The position numbers were made by a program, and so were the translations under genes. The notes beneath the pieces are model-generated. The model ran no database searches, was not told the DNA's origin, and worked only from the letters and a program-made list of their open reading frames with translations. This document shows, in pieces, positions 16,712 through 25,052 of a stretch of DNA of 64,000 bases (the stretch's first letter is position 1; every line of letters starts with the position of its first letter). Source of the stretch: Stenotrophomonas sp. NA06056 (GTDB lineage Bacteria > Pseudomonadota > Gammaproteobacteria > Xanthomonadales > Xanthomonadaceae); contig NZ_CP054931.1 in assembly GCF_013364355.1 (NCBI RefSeq), positions 310,001 through 374,000 of the forward strand, given 5' to 3'.

Positions 16712-17593
16712 ATGAGCAACGGTAATGGTGTGTCGGTCGTGACCGACGCCGTCGAGAACGTGAAAGAAACCGCCACCAACGTCGGCGAGACCATCGCCCA
16801 CGCCGCCGAAGACGCAGTGAAGTCGGTCAAGAAGACCGTCAAGCGCGCCCGCAAGGCTGCCACCACCCGTGTCGCCAAGGCCAAGAAGGTTGTGGCCAAG
16901 GTCGAGAAGACCGTTGCCAAGAAGGCCGAGAAGGCCGCCAAGTCGGTCGGCAAGACCGTCGCCAACGCCAAGAAGAAGCTGGAAGCGGCCAAGAAGAACG
17001 CCAAGGCCGAAGCGGCTGCCCTGAAGAAGGAAGTGGCCAAGAAGAAGGCGGCTGCTGGCAAGGCCGTGACCAAGAAGGCGGCTGCTGCCAAGAAGACCAC
17101 CAAGGCTGCCGGCAAGAAGGTCGCCACCGTGAAGAAGGCCGCCACCAAGAAGGTTGCGACCGCCAAGAAGACCGCTGCTGCCAAGAAGGTTGTCGGCAAG
17201 AAGGTCGCTACCGCCAAGAAGGCCGTGGCCAAGAAGACCGTTGCTGCCAAGAAGGTTGTCGGCAAGAAGACCGTCGCTGCCAAGAAGGTCGTCGGCAAGA
17301 AGACTGCCGCTGCCAAGAAGGTCGTCGGCAAGAAGACTGCCGCTGCCAAGAAGGTTGTCGGCAAGAAGACTGCCGTTGCCAAGAAGGTTGTCGGCAAGAA
17401 GACCGCCGCTGCCAAGAAGGTTGTCGGCAAGAAGACTGCCGTTGCCAAGAAGGTTGTCGGCAAGAAGGTCGCCGCTACCCGCAAGACGGTCGCCAAGAAG
17501 GCTGCACCGCTGAAGAAGGCCGTCGCCAAGAAGGCTCCGGCCAAGAAGGCTCCGGCCAAGAAGGCCGTGCGCAAGGCTGCCAAGCGCAAGTAA
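16712..17593 (+). CDS. Histone H1-like / AlgP-like Lys-Ala repeat protein
   Basis: 293 residues started at [10 protein letters not shown], which has AGGAGG 6 bp upstream. After a 40-residue amphipathic head the protein is almost only Lys, Ala, Val and Thr. The middle holds eight copies of VVGKK, seven of them in an 11-residue register ([11 protein letters not shown] or [11 protein letters not shown]), coded by near-identical 33-bp tandem repeats between about 17180 and 17470. The end is [12 protein letters not shown] followed by a basic tail. Such proteins (AlgP/AlgR3, H1-like) bind DNA non-specifically and help to compact the nucleoid; the repeats make length variation between strains likely. 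Confidence 0.88.
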   Translation: MSNGNGVSVVTDAVENVKETATNVGETIAHAAEDAVKSVKKTVKRARKAATTRVAKAKKVVAKVEKTVAKKAEKAAKSVGKTVANAKKKLEAAKKNAKAEAAALKKEVAKKKAAAGKAVTKKAAAAKKTTKAAGKKVATVKKAATKKVATAKKTAAAKKVVGKKVATAKKAVAKKTVAAKKVVGKKTVAAKKVVGKKTAAAKKVVGKKTAAAKKVVGKKTAVAKKVVGKKTAAAKKVVGKKTAVAKKVVGKKVAATRKTVAKKAAPLKKAVAKKAPAKKAPAKKAVRKAAKRK

Positions 17594-17606
17594 TCGCGCA
17601 TGGTTC

Positions 17607-17649
17607 GAAGGCCCTTCCGCTCATCGGGCGGGAGGGCCTTCTGCGTTTT
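17607..17649 (+). terminator. Rho-independent terminator of the H1-like gene
   Basis: Stem GAAGGCCCT / AGGGCCTTC with an inner GC-rich extension, followed by TGCGTTTTC, starting 14 bp after the stop codon. Confidence 0.8.
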
Positions 17650-17731
17650 CGGGCGGCGGTCGGCCGCGCCCGGCGTGGATCTGCGGCAGCAGGCTGGGGC
17701 AAGATGAAGGTCTTCCGCAGGAGCCCTGACC

Positions 17732-18418
17732 ATGCGCGGTATCGATTTCAGTTCCTGGCAGGGCGTGCTGTCCACCCTGGCCGGGTTGGTCCTGATCACC
17801 CTGCTCGGCGTGGGTATCCGCCTGCTGGTGATGCAGACCCTGCAGCAGCGCCGCGAACGCGAGAACCGCCAGATCAACGAGCGGCTGCGTACCTTGATGG
17901 CGGCCTACAAGACGCTGGGAGGTTCCTTCACCGGTGAGCTGGGGGTCGACCCGGCCCATCTGCGCGATCTGCGCCAGCGGGCACACGAAGAAGGCATCGC
18001 CGAGCCGGGCTCGGATCGGGCCAGGCGCATCCGCGACGCGGTTGAAGCGGCCTTGTCGGACATCCTGTTGCTGGGCACCGATGAGCAGGTGCGGCTGGCA
18101 GCGCGCGCTGCCAGTGAACTGGCGCAGGGGCGTCCGGTGCACACACATGACCTGGTGATCTCGCTGCGCGACTTCGTCCGCGAGGCGCTGGACCTTGCAC
18201 CGGTGCCGGCCGACCTGGAGATCCCACGGCAAGGGCCTACCCGTCCCGCGGGCGGCGGTGGTGGAAGTGGCAAGGGCCGCAACGAGGGCGAAGGCAAGGG
18301 CGGTCGCACCGGTGGCGGTGGTGGCATGGGCGCCGGAATGGGGGGGCTAGGCGTCGGTGCGGGTGCTGCGCTGGGCGCGGGCCATGCGGCCGGTGAAGAT
18401 GAAGCGGGCGCCCGTTGA
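17732..18418 (+). CDS. Membrane-anchored protein of unknown function with Gly-rich tail
   Basis: 228 residues. An N-terminal transmembrane helix (about 12-33, VLSTLAGLVLITLLGVGIRLL) is followed by an Arg/Glu/Gln coiled-coil-like stretch (37-60), a soluble helical domain to about residue 165, and a Gly-rich C-terminal tail (GGGGGSGKG, GGGGGMGAGMGGLG). An AGGAG site precedes the ATG by 8 bp. I do not recognise the family; similar proteins exist as uncharacterised membrane proteins in gamma-proteobacteria. The glycine tail resembles flexible linkers and may be variable between strains. Confidence 0.75.
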   Translation: MRGIDFSSWQGVLSTLAGLVLITLLGVGIRLLVMQTLQQRRERENRQINERLRTLMAAYKTLGGSFTGELGVDPAHLRDLRQRAHEEGIAEPGSDRARRIRDAVEAALSDILLLGTDEQVRLAARAASELAQGRPVHTHDLVISLRDFVREALDLAPVPADLEIPRQGPTRPAGGGGGSGKGRNEGEGKGGRTGGGGGMGAGMGGLGVGAGAALGAGHAAGEDEAGAR

Positions 18419-18433
18419 GAACGCCCGCCCGGG

Positions 18434-18793
18434 TCAGCGCTTGAGTTCCAGGATCGGCACGAATCCGCCGTAGATCATTCGTGCACCGTCGAACGGCATG
18501 GGATTCTTCGCCGGGTCCAACCGCGGGTCTTCCATCATTTTCTGCATGCCTGCATCGCGTGTGGCTTTGTCCGGCCACTCGATCCAGGAAAACACCACCG
18601 TTTCGTCCGGAGCAGCTTTCACCGCGCCGAAGAAGTCGGTGGTCTTGCCGTGCGGCACGTCATCGCCCCAGCACTCGACCACGCGCAGGGCGCCAAATTC
18701 GAGAAACACCACATCGCCGCTGCGCGCATGGGCAAGGAACTTCTCTTTGTTGGCGGTGGGTACCGCCAGGACGAAACCATCGATGTAGCTCAT
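18434..18793 (-). CDS. DUF1428 family protein
   Basis: 119 residues from MSYIDGFVLAVPTANKEKF with GGAGG upstream; this start gives the normal length of the family (about 117). The sequence keeps the typical EWPDKATRDAGMQKMM and MPFDGARMIYGGF blocks. DUF1428 folds as a dimeric alpha-beta barrel (ferredoxin-like), related to small monooxygenase-like proteins. No function is established. Convergent with the preceding gene, 15 bp between the stops. Confidence 0.88.
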   Translation of the reverse strand: MSYIDGFVLAVPTANKEKFLAHARSGDVVFLEFGALRVVECWGDDVPHGKTTDFFGAVKAAPDETVVFSWIEWPDKATRDAGMQKMMEDPRLDPAKNPMPFDGARMIYGGFVPILELKR

Positions 18794-18928
18794 CGCTTGC
18801 CTCCGCAATGGACCGTGCCAGGCGCACGGCCTTCAGTGGGTCGACGCCCCAGGGCGCGGGAAATCGACATTGATCGACGCGCCATTGAATCGAAGCGCGT
18901 GCGCGCACCGCGCGCGTATGCCTGAGCC

Positions 18929-18957
18929 TTGCTGAATCAATGCAGAAAATTCAGCAA
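18929..18957. promoter_or_regulatory. 9-bp inverted repeat upstream of the Ax21 gene
   Basis: TTGCTGAAT / ATTCAGCAA with an 11-bp spacer lies about 30 bp upstream of the candidate -35 box of the Ax21 gene. Position and symmetry fit an activator site; no regulator can be named. Confidence 0.35.
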
Positions 18958-18984
18958 TGCGAAGACCGCTGTTTTCAGGGAGCG

Positions 18985-19012
18985 TTGTGGCGAATAACGG
19001 AGAATTTACATT
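18985..19012 (+). promoter_or_regulatory. Candidate promoter of the Ax21 gene
   Basis: TTGTGG (18985-18990), 16-bp spacer, TACATT (19007-19012), about 60 bp before the ATG. Agreement with the sigma-70 consensus is moderate. Confidence 0.4.
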
Positions 19013-19071
19013 CCCGATGCGATGGCGCCCTGGCGCTGCTGCACACCATAAGAAAGTAAAGGTGTACCCCC

Positions 19072-19644
19072 ATGAAGAATTCGCTGATTGCTCTGGCTCT
19101 TGCCGCTGCCCTGCCGTTCACCGCCTCGGCTGCCGAGAACCTGTCCTACAACTACGCCGAGGCTGATTACGCCAAGACCGACGTTGACGGCATCAAGGCT
19201 GACGGCTGGGGCGTGAAGGGTTCCTACGGCTTCCTGCCGAACTTCCACGCGTTCGGCGAATACAACCGTCAGGAAGTCGACCACACCAACATCAAGGTTG
19301 ACCAGTGGAAGGTCGGTGCCGGTTACAACGTCGAAATCGCTCCGTCGACCGACTTCGTTGCCCGCGTTGCCTACCAGAAGTTCGACCGCAAGCACGGCCT
19401 GGATTTCGACGGCTACAGCGCTGAAGCCGGTATCCGCACCGCGTTCGGCGCCCACGCTGAGGTCTACGGCCTGGTCGGTTACGAAGACTATTCGAAGAAG
19501 CACGGCATCGACATCGACAGCCAGTGGTACGGCCGTCTGGGTGGTCAGGTCAAGCTGAACCAGAACTGGGGCCTGAACGGCGAGCTGAAGATGAACCGCC
19601 ACGGCGACAAGGAATACACCGTCGGCCCGCGCTTCAGCTGGTAA
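19072..19644 (+). CDS. ax21: Ax21 family outer membrane protein
   Basis: 190 residues with a clear signal peptide (MKNSLIALALAAALPFTASA, cleavage near 20) and alternating-hydrophobicity strands ending in Phe-Ser-Trp, as for an eight-stranded outer membrane beta-barrel. The sequence (AENLSYNYAEADY start, GWGVKGSYGF, VDQWKVGAGYNVE) is the one I know as Ax21 of Xanthomonas and Stenotrophomonas. Codon use is strongly biased to the translationally optimal set (GTT, GGT, AAG), suggesting high expression. The earlier claim that Ax21 gives rise to a quorum-sensing peptide has been withdrawn in the literature; a porin-like or vesicle-associated role is safer. Confidence 0.88.
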   Translation: MKNSLIALALAAALPFTASAAENLSYNYAEADYAKTDVDGIKADGWGVKGSYGFLPNFHAFGEYNRQEVDHTNIKVDQWKVGAGYNVEIAPSTDFVARVAYQKFDRKHGLDFDGYSAEAGIRTAFGAHAEVYGLVGYEDYSKKHGIDIDSQWYGRLGGQVKLNQNWGLNGELKMNRHGDKEYTVGPRFSW

Positions 19645-19681
19645 TCGCACCGCAGCGCAGTCCTGCGCTGCTCGTGCCCCG

Positions 19682-19710
19682 ACAGGCCCGGCTCATGCCG
19701 GGCCTGTTTC
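19682..19710 (+). terminator. Rho-independent terminator after ax21
   Basis: Perfect 11-bp stem ACAGGCCCGGC / GCCGGGCCTGT with loop TCAT, followed by TTC, 37 bp after the stop. Confidence 0.8.
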
Positions 19711-19834
19711 GTTGTGGTGAACCGGAACGCCATCTGACTGCCGTTCCGGGGCGATGGTGCGTTGCAATAAATTGGATTCCGCTGCCTGCGATCCCGGCCT
19801 ACGGTGGGCTTTCCGTACAGCAGGATCTGCCGCA

Positions 19835-20512
19835 ATGCCGCTTGTTGTTCCCGCTCTGCTCCCTGACCAGCCTTGCCGCCTGGCACTGCTGGCCCCGCAT
19901 CCGGTACTGCGATTGGGCGTGGAAGTGATTCTGCGTCAGCACGGTGGCGTGCAGATCTGTGGCAGTGTTGCCGACGAACGCGCGCTGCTGGACCTGCTGC
20001 ACCTCAACCCGGGCGGCGTCGACCTGTTGTTGATCGACGCACTGCTGCCAGGCGACGCCGGAGATGGGCTGGCCCTGCTGCGCCGGTTGTCGCAGCGCTG
20101 GCCGCTGTTGCCGGTGCTGGTGCTGTCGGCGCATTGCAATGCCAGTACGGTGACCACGGCAATGCAGGCCGGTGCGCGCGGATTCATTTCCAAGGCAACC
20201 TCGGCAGAGATGTTGTTGCGCGCGGTTGATGCCGTGGCAAGTGGCAGGCGCTTCGTGCCGCCGGAACTGCGTGCGCACCTGAACCGGCCGCGCGTGCGGC
20301 GCATGCCGGCACCCGTGTTGAAACCGTTGAGCTGTCGCGAGCGCGAAGTGCTCCGGCTGGTCCTGCAGGGCTGCAGTACCGGTGAGGTCGCATTGCGATT
20401 CGGCCGTTCGGCCAGCACCGTCAGCACGCAGAAGCGCACGGCCTACCGGAAGCTCGGCATCCACAGCGATGGCGAACTGTTCCGCATCCGCCACCTGCTT
20501 GAATGCGGCTGA
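19835..20512 (+). CDS. LuxR-type regulator with atypical receiver domain
   Basis: 225 residues from MPLVVPALLPDQP (AGGA 9 bp upstream); the earlier in-frame ATG was rejected for lack of a ribosome binding site. The receiver domain keeps a candidate phospho-acceptor Asp68 (LLLIDALLPG) and the Lys of GFISKATS, but the acidic pair that binds Mg2+ after strand 1 is replaced: the usual DDHP reads APHP. The C-terminal LuxR HTH is normal (LSCREREVLRLVLQGCSTGE, then RSASTVSTQKRTAYRKLGI). It may therefore work without classical phosphorylation. No kinase gene is nearby. Confidence 0.87.
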   Translation: MPLVVPALLPDQPCRLALLAPHPVLRLGVEVILRQHGGVQICGSVADERALLDLLHLNPGGVDLLLIDALLPGDAGDGLALLRRLSQRWPLLPVLVLSAHCNASTVTTAMQAGARGFISKATSAEMLLRAVDAVASGRRFVPPELRAHLNRPRVRRMPAPVLKPLSCREREVLRLVLQGCSTGEVALRFGRSASTVSTQKRTAYRKLGIHSDGELFRIRHLLECG

Positions 20513-20517
20513 GCGCT

Positions 20518-20907
20518 CTACTCGCCCTGGTACTGCTTTTCTTCCACCAGCGCCGAACCGGCAACGCGGTTGATCTCGTTCTTGACCTGCACGCGCTCAC
20601 CGTTGGTGCCATACACGCCGCGCGCCAGCTGGATGAACGCGTCGTCGAACACCTGCGCCGCTTCCTTGTCGCGCAGCTGGTCCTGGATCTCCCACATGCG
20701 CTCGTTGATCACCTTCAGCTGCGTCTTCAGCGCGGCCAGTGCCGGCTGCGCGTCAAGCTGCTGCTGCAGCAGTGGCAGCAGGCCGCCAAGTTCGGTGCGC
20801 ACGTTGGCCAGCTTGGTCGCATCGTCGATGCGCTCGGCCTTGATCTCGAGAATGGTGATCTTGTCGATCAGCTCACCGATCGATACCGGGGTCAGGATGG
20901 CGTCCAC
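20518..20907 (-). CDS. DUF6165 family protein
   Basis: 129 residues if started at the GTG at 20907 (VDAILTPVSIGELIDKITILEIK), which has AGGAA upstream; the ATG further upstream would add 17 unconserved-looking residues. The protein is a helical, Leu/Glu/Gln-rich coiled-coil type (residues 15-110), with the block ERMWEIQDQLRDKE. It belongs to what I recall as DUF6165, small cytosolic proteins of unknown function seen near LPS or glycosyltransferase genes in other genomes. Here it is convergent with the LuxR-type gene and 5 bp from its stop. Confidence 0.75.
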   Translation of the reverse strand: MDAILTPVSIGELIDKITILEIKAERIDDATKLANVRTELGGLLPLLQQQLDAQPALAALKTQLKVINERMWEIQDQLRDKEAAQVFDDAFIQLARGVYGTNGERVQVKNEINRVAGSALVEEKQYQGE

Positions 20908-21072
20908 GCGGTTGATTCCTGGAAATAGGCCTGCATGATACCGCGCCCGCCATGGCAAGGATTTACGCTGAATTTGCGCTGGCGCGGCGGCATCGCCATC
21001 GAACCGTTACGGCCCTGCCATCGACACTGCCGTCCCGGCGGACAGACCGCCTTCGACGAGGAAGCAAGTGCA

Positions 21073-21771
21073 GTGAAGAGCAAGGGGATGATCGTGGCCA
21101 CCGCGGCCGCACTGGCGGGGCTGCTGTGCGCCGGCGGCGTGCAGGCACAGGTGCAGGTGACTGGCACAGCGGCATTGACCAGCGACTATGTCTGGCGCGG
21201 CAGTTCGCAGAGCGACGGCGATCCGGCCGCGCAGGTGGGGGCAAAGGTGACCGTCGGTTCGGGCTGGTATGCCAGCGCATGGGGCTCGAATGTCTCGTTC
21301 ACGCCGGACAACGGTGCACGCAGCGAGTTCGATCTCGTCGCTGGCTGGTCGGGCGCGCTGTCGCCGGACTGGAGCCTGGATGCGAACCTCACCCGTTATG
21401 TCTATCCGGGCACCGGCCGCGCACTGGACTGGACTGAACTCAATGTCACCACGACCTGGAAGCAACGGGCCTGGCTGCAGGTTGCCCACTCCAACGATGC
21501 GTTGGCCGGCGGCCGTCGCGGCACCTACGCACAGCTGGGCGTGCGGGTGCCGCTGAACGAGCGCGTGCGCCTGGAAGCAGCGGTGGGGCAGTACTGGCTG
21601 GCCACCGCACAGGGGCCGGACTACCTGCATGGCCAGCTCAGTGCGATCGCCACGCTGATGCCGGCATGGGAACTGCGCGCCACCGTGCATGACACCGACA
21701 GCGCCGCCAAGCGGTTGTTCCCGGGCAATGCCGGCGGACGCTGGGAACTGGCGTTGCAGGGCAGCTTCTAG
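21073..21771 (+). CDS. TorF/Gcw_chp family outer membrane beta-barrel protein
   Basis: 232 residues from a GTG start (VKSKGMIVATAAALAGLLCAGGVQA), with GAGGAAG 8 bp upstream and a basic n-region plus signal peptide cleaved after VQA. The ATG at 21088 is an alternative. The mature part has the family pattern of alternating strands and the motifs TSDYVWRGSSQSDGDPA and AWGSNVSF, and ends in Phe. The TIGR02001/Gcw_chp (TorF) family is made of putative outer membrane porin-like proteins with no settled substrate. The stop overlaps that of the MFS gene on the other strand by 4 bp. Confidence 0.83.
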   Translation: MKSKGMIVATAAALAGLLCAGGVQAQVQVTGTAALTSDYVWRGSSQSDGDPAAQVGAKVTVGSGWYASAWGSNVSFTPDNGARSEFDLVAGWSGALSPDWSLDANLTRYVYPGTGRALDWTELNVTTTWKQRAWLQVAHSNDALAGGRRGTYAQLGVRVPLNERVRLEAAVGQYWLATAQGPDYLHGQLSAIATLMPAWELRATVHDTDSAAKRLFPGNAGGRWELALQGSF

Positions 21772-22961
21772 TCGGTCGATGCCACCTTGCGTGTGCGCCA
21801 CGCAGTGGGCAGCCATACCAGCAGGGCCAGTACCGCTACCGCGGTACCGGCCACGCACACACCGGTCCAGCCGAAACGCTGGTAGACCTGCGACGACAGC
21901 AGCGAACCCAGCGAGCCCCCGATGAAATAGCCGGTCATGTAACCGGCATTGAGGCGGTTGCGTGCCTCCGGCTGCAGCGCGTAGATCAGGTTCTGGTTGC
22001 TGACGTGCAGCAGTTGCGCGGCCATGTCCAGCACCACCACGCCGACCAGCAGCGCCAGCAGCGAGTGCGTCGACAGCCCCAGAGGCAGCCAGGACAACAG
22101 CAGCAGCACCAGCGCAATGGCCGTGGCGCGACCGCTCTGGCCACGGTCGGACATGCGCCCGGCCAGACCGGCAGCGAGGGTGCCGGCGGCACCGACCAGG
22201 CCGAACAGGCCGATGGTGGCGTCGCTGTAAGCATACGGCGGCTGCGCCAGCAGGAATGCCAACGGCGTCCAGAAGATCGCGAACATCGCAAAGCTGCATG
22301 CGCCGAGCAATGTGCGTTGGCGCAGTACCGGTTCCTGCAGGAACAGCGTGCCGATCGAGCGCAGCAACGCGAAATAGCCCAGCCCGGCCGTGTGGTGGAA
22401 GCGCGGCAGGCCGCGCTGCAGGGCCAGTGCGGTCAGCACCAGCGTACCTGCAGCAATCGCGTAGACCAGTCGCCAATCGCCCAGGCTCGACAGCAGGCCG
22501 GCCACGGTGCGCGCCAGCAGGATGCCCAGCAGCAGTCCGCTCATCAAGGTGCCAACCACACGGCCACGGTGCTCCGGCGCGGCCAGGGTGGCGGCGAACG
22601 GCACCAGTACCTGCGCGACCACCGAGAACAACCCGGTGATCGCAGTACCGGCCAACAGCCATGGCAATGACGACGCGCAGGCGCTGATCACCAGTCCGCT
22701 GGCCGACAACAACGTCATCACCACGATCAGTCGACGGCGTTCGAACAGATCACCCAACGGCACCAGCAGGATCAGGCCGGCCGCGTAGCTCAACTGGGCG
22801 GCGGTCACCACCATGCCGACCTGGCCGAAGGGCACGCTGAAGGCGTCGGCCATGGTGTGCAGCAATGGCTGCGCGTAGTAGTTGCTGGCCACCGCGACGC
22901 CGGTGGCGACCGACATCAGCAGGATCTGCCAGCGCTGCAGGGGAGGAAGGGAAGGGGACAC
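21768..22961 (-). CDS. MFS transporter (drug/metabolite efflux type)
   Basis: 397 residues from the GTG at 22961 (VSPSLPPLQRWQILLMSVA), preceded by GGAA 7 bp upstream; a second GTG at 22988 would add nine residues. Twelve helices can be traced, with the family motif GDLFERRRLIVV after helix 2 and its counterpart GRMSDRGQSGRA after helix 8. The overall pattern resembles the YnfM/Bcr-type drug:H+ antiporters. It diverges from a LysR-type regulator with about 100 bp between, the usual layout of a regulator and its target. Confidence 0.88.
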   Translation of the reverse strand: MSPSLPPLQRWQILLMSVATGVAVASNYYAQPLLHTMADAFSVPFGQVGMVVTAAQLSYAAGLILLVPLGDLFERRRLIVVMTLLSASGLVISACASSLPWLLAGTAITGLFSVVAQVLVPFAATLAAPEHRGRVVGTLMSGLLLGILLARTVAGLLSSLGDWRLVYAIAAGTLVLTALALQRGLPRFHHTAGLGYFALLRSIGTLFLQEPVLRQRTLLGACSFAMFAIFWTPLAFLLAQPPYAYSDATIGLFGLVGAAGTLAAGLAGRMSDRGQSGRATAIALVLLLLSWLPLGLSTHSLLALLVGVVVLDMAAQLLHVSNQNLIYALQPEARNRLNAGYMTGYFIGGSLGSLLSSQVYQRFGWTGVCVAGTAVAVLALLVWLPTAWRTRKVASTD

Positions 22962-23008
22962 GCGATGTTCCGTGAAGCAGGGCAGCACAGTGTCTGCCTG
23001 CTGCGATC

Positions 23009-23026
23009 ATGATGGAAATGAATCAT
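23009..23026. promoter_or_regulatory. Candidate LysR-type operator (T-N11-A)
   Basis: ATGAT-N8-ATCAT lies in the 99-bp gap between the divergent MFS and LysR genes and satisfies the T-N11-A rule for LysR binding sites. Confidence 0.45.
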
Positions 23027-23060
23027 CATCATCCCTGCCATCTGAAATAGAGATACTGGT

Positions 23061-23948
23061 GTGAACCTCAAGCAGCTTGAGTTCGCCGTGGCCCTGGCAG
23101 AAGAGGGCAGCTTCACCCGAGCGGCCGCGCGCTGCCATGTGGTGCAGTCTGCCTTGAGCCATCAGATCGCCCATCTGGAACAGGAACTGGGCACTGTGTT
23201 GTTCGAGCGGCTGCCACGCCAGGTGCGCGCTACGGCGGCGGGCGAAGCGTTGCTGGTGCATGCGCGACAGGTACTGACCAGCCTGCGCCACCTGCGTGCG
23301 GATGTCGCCGCGGTCAGTGGTGAAGTGCGCGGTCTGCTGGCGATCGGGCAGATATCGTCACTGACCGATATCGACGTGGTGGCCTTGCTGGCGGCTTTCC
23401 AGCAGCAGCATCCGCAGGTCGAGTTCCAGTTGAGGGTGGACAAGAGCGAGACCCTGCTGGAGCAGGTGCAGTCGCGCGCACTGGATGTGGCGCTGGTGGG
23501 GTTGGCGCCGTCAGCCAATCTCGAGGGCGTCTGCCACCAGATGCTGCAGGAAGAGGATCTGGTGGCCGTGCTGGCGCCACAGCATCGGCTGGCTACGCGC
23601 CGCCGGCTGCCGTTGGCGGCGCTGCAGGATGAGGCCCTGGTGGACTTCCCGCGGGGTACCGGCGCGCGCCGGCAGACCGATGATGCGTTCGCGGCAGCGG
23701 GCCTGCCGCACCAGGTGCGTTTCGAGGTCAACCTGATGGAACTGGTCGAGCGCTTTGTCCGCCACGGCCTGGCGGTGGGTATCGTGCCGGTGTTGATCGC
23801 CGATGGTTTTGAAGGGGTGGTGCAGGTGCCTCTGCAACCGACTCCGACCCGGCGCGTGCACCTGGTCTGGCAGCGCCTGCCGACGCCAGCCGCACGCGCC
23901 TTCGTCGATGCCGTGCTCAGCCGCGCAGGCGCAGGCTCAGGCCCTTGA
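23061..23948 (+). CDS. LysR family transcriptional regulator
   Basis: 295 residues from a GTG start (MNLKQLEFAVALAEEGSFTRAAARCHVVQSALS). The N-terminal winged HTH spans residues 1-60 and the substrate-binding domain about 88-290. The gene diverges from the MFS transporter, so it very likely controls it. Its last 32 bp overlap tail-to-tail with the DUF1456 gene on the other strand, which leaves no room for a terminator between the two. Confidence 0.9.
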   Translation: MNLKQLEFAVALAEEGSFTRAAARCHVVQSALSHQIAHLEQELGTVLFERLPRQVRATAAGEALLVHARQVLTSLRHLRADVAAVSGEVRGLLAIGQISSLTDIDVVALLAAFQQQHPQVEFQLRVDKSETLLEQVQSRALDVALVGLAPSANLEGVCHQMLQEEDLVAVLAPQHRLATRRRLPLAALQDEALVDFPRGTGARRQTDDAFAAAGLPHQVRFEVNLMELVERFVRHGLAVGIVPVLIADGFEGVVQVPLQPTPTRRVHLVWQRLPTPAARAFVDAVLSRAGAGSGP

Positions 23949-24384
23949 GGAAGTTGCGCAGCATCTGGTCCAGGCAGCGCCGATAGTTCTTGTGGCCGGG
24001 CTGGCGGAACAGCGCGCCCAGTTCGGATTTGGAGACAGTGAAGCCGACGCTGGTGAAGATCTCCATCATGTCGACATCGCGCAGCTGGAAGGCCACGCGC
24101 AGTTTCTTCAGCACCAGGTTGTTGTCGATGCGGGTTTCAACCGCGCGCGGCGCCTGGCCCTCATCCTGACCACGCAGGTGCAGGATCAGGCCATCGAGGA
24201 AGTGCGCCAGCGCACTGTCGCTCATCGGCTGGAAGCCCGGCTCGTCTTCACGCAGCAACCAGGCCTTGGCCTGCTCGACATCCACGTCGAACGCCGGATC
24301 GGCCATCTGGCACAGGGTCACCACGTGGTGGTCGCCGAGGTCCAGGGAGTAGCGCACGCTGCGCAGCACATCGTTATTGATCAT
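23917..24384 (-). CDS. DUF1456 family protein (YehS-like)
   Basis: 155 residues from MINNDVLRSVRYSLDLGDHHVV, almost the length of E. coli YehS (156). Two similar helical halves are visible, each starting with an N-N-[LV]-LR-[RK]-[LV]R-type segment (NDVLRSVRYSLDL and NLVLKKLRVAFQL) and followed by an F-K/Q-G-type segment, the typical DUF1456 duplication. The family has no known function. The longer upstream frame lacks a ribosome binding site and would extend beyond the normal length. Confidence 0.9.
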   Translation of the reverse strand: MINNDVLRSVRYSLDLGDHHVVTLCQMADPAFDVDVEQAKAWLLREDEPGFQPMSDSALAHFLDGLILHLRGQDEGQAPRAVETRIDNNLVLKKLRVAFQLRDVDMMEIFTSVGFTVSKSELGALFRQPGHKNYRRCLDQMLRNFLKGLSLRLRG

Positions 24385-24469
24385 GCCCCATTGTACCGGC
24401 CCTGCGGCTGTCACCGGACTGTCACCGGATTGCAGCATCGTGAGCGCTGTTCTGCAGAGACTCCCTCCG

Positions 24470-24964
24470 ATGCGCCGGTACCTCCTCTCCATTCTGCTGG
24501 TCGCCAGCAGCTTCGTCGCCACCGCCCAGGACCGCTACGTCCCCGTTGAGCAGCGTCTCAGCGCGGCCCAGCTGGCCGAAGTGGGCCTGGACGCGACCCA
24601 GCTGCAGACCCTGAACCGCGTGCTGCGCGAGGCGGAGGCGTCTACGCCCGCCTCCACCCGGGCGCCGGTTGCCGCGAACGCCGGTGCGCCGTTGCCGGCC
24701 AACGTTCCCGCACCGGCGGCAATGCACCTGGGCCTGGAAGAGGGCCCGGTCAGCGCCCGCGTGGTCGGCGATGTTGCGGGCTGGGAGCCGGGCACGGTGT
24801 TCACCCTCGACAATGGCCAGCAGTGGCAGGTCATGAAGGGCCAGATGAAGCTGCGCAAGACCCTGCAGGCGCCGCAGATCGAGGTGGTTCCCGGTATCGC
24901 CGGGCGCTGGTTCCTGCAGGTCGACGAAGATCTGCCGAAGGCCCGTGTATTCCGCCTGCGCTGA
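24470..24964 (+). CDS. Secreted protein of unknown function
   Basis: 164 residues with a signal peptide (MRRYLLSILLVASSFVATAQ, cleavage near 20). The middle is Ala/Pro-rich (residues 55-85) and the last 70 residues form a compact beta-rich part (ARVVGDVAGWEPGTVFTLDNGQQWQVMKG, then GRWFLQVDEDLPKARVFRLR). I recognise this only as a xanthomonad hypothetical protein. A periplasmic location is likely. Confidence 0.75.
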   Translation: MRRYLLSILLVASSFVATAQDRYVPVEQRLSAAQLAEVGLDATQLQTLNRVLREAEASTPASTRAPVAANAGAPLPANVPAPAAMHLGLEEGPVSARVVGDVAGWEPGTVFTLDNGQQWQVMKGQMKLRKTLQAPQIEVVPGIAGRWFLQVDEDLPKARVFRLR

Positions 24965-25052
24965 CCGCGCGCGGCGTAGCGGGCCGATCAGGCAACGCAG
25001 TCGTGGACCGACGGTGCCAGAATGGCGGTCTGGTTTCCCACGGAGTTGTCTG

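Noticed and set aside
17180..17470. Direct repeats resembling a CRISPR array
   Set aside because: The 33-bp units are in frame inside the H1-like coding sequence, have no unique spacers and no cas genes are near.
19754..19834. N-terminal extension of the LuxR-type regulator
   Set aside because: No ribosome binding site at the upstream ATG; AGGA is correctly placed for 19835, and the extension is not receiver-like.
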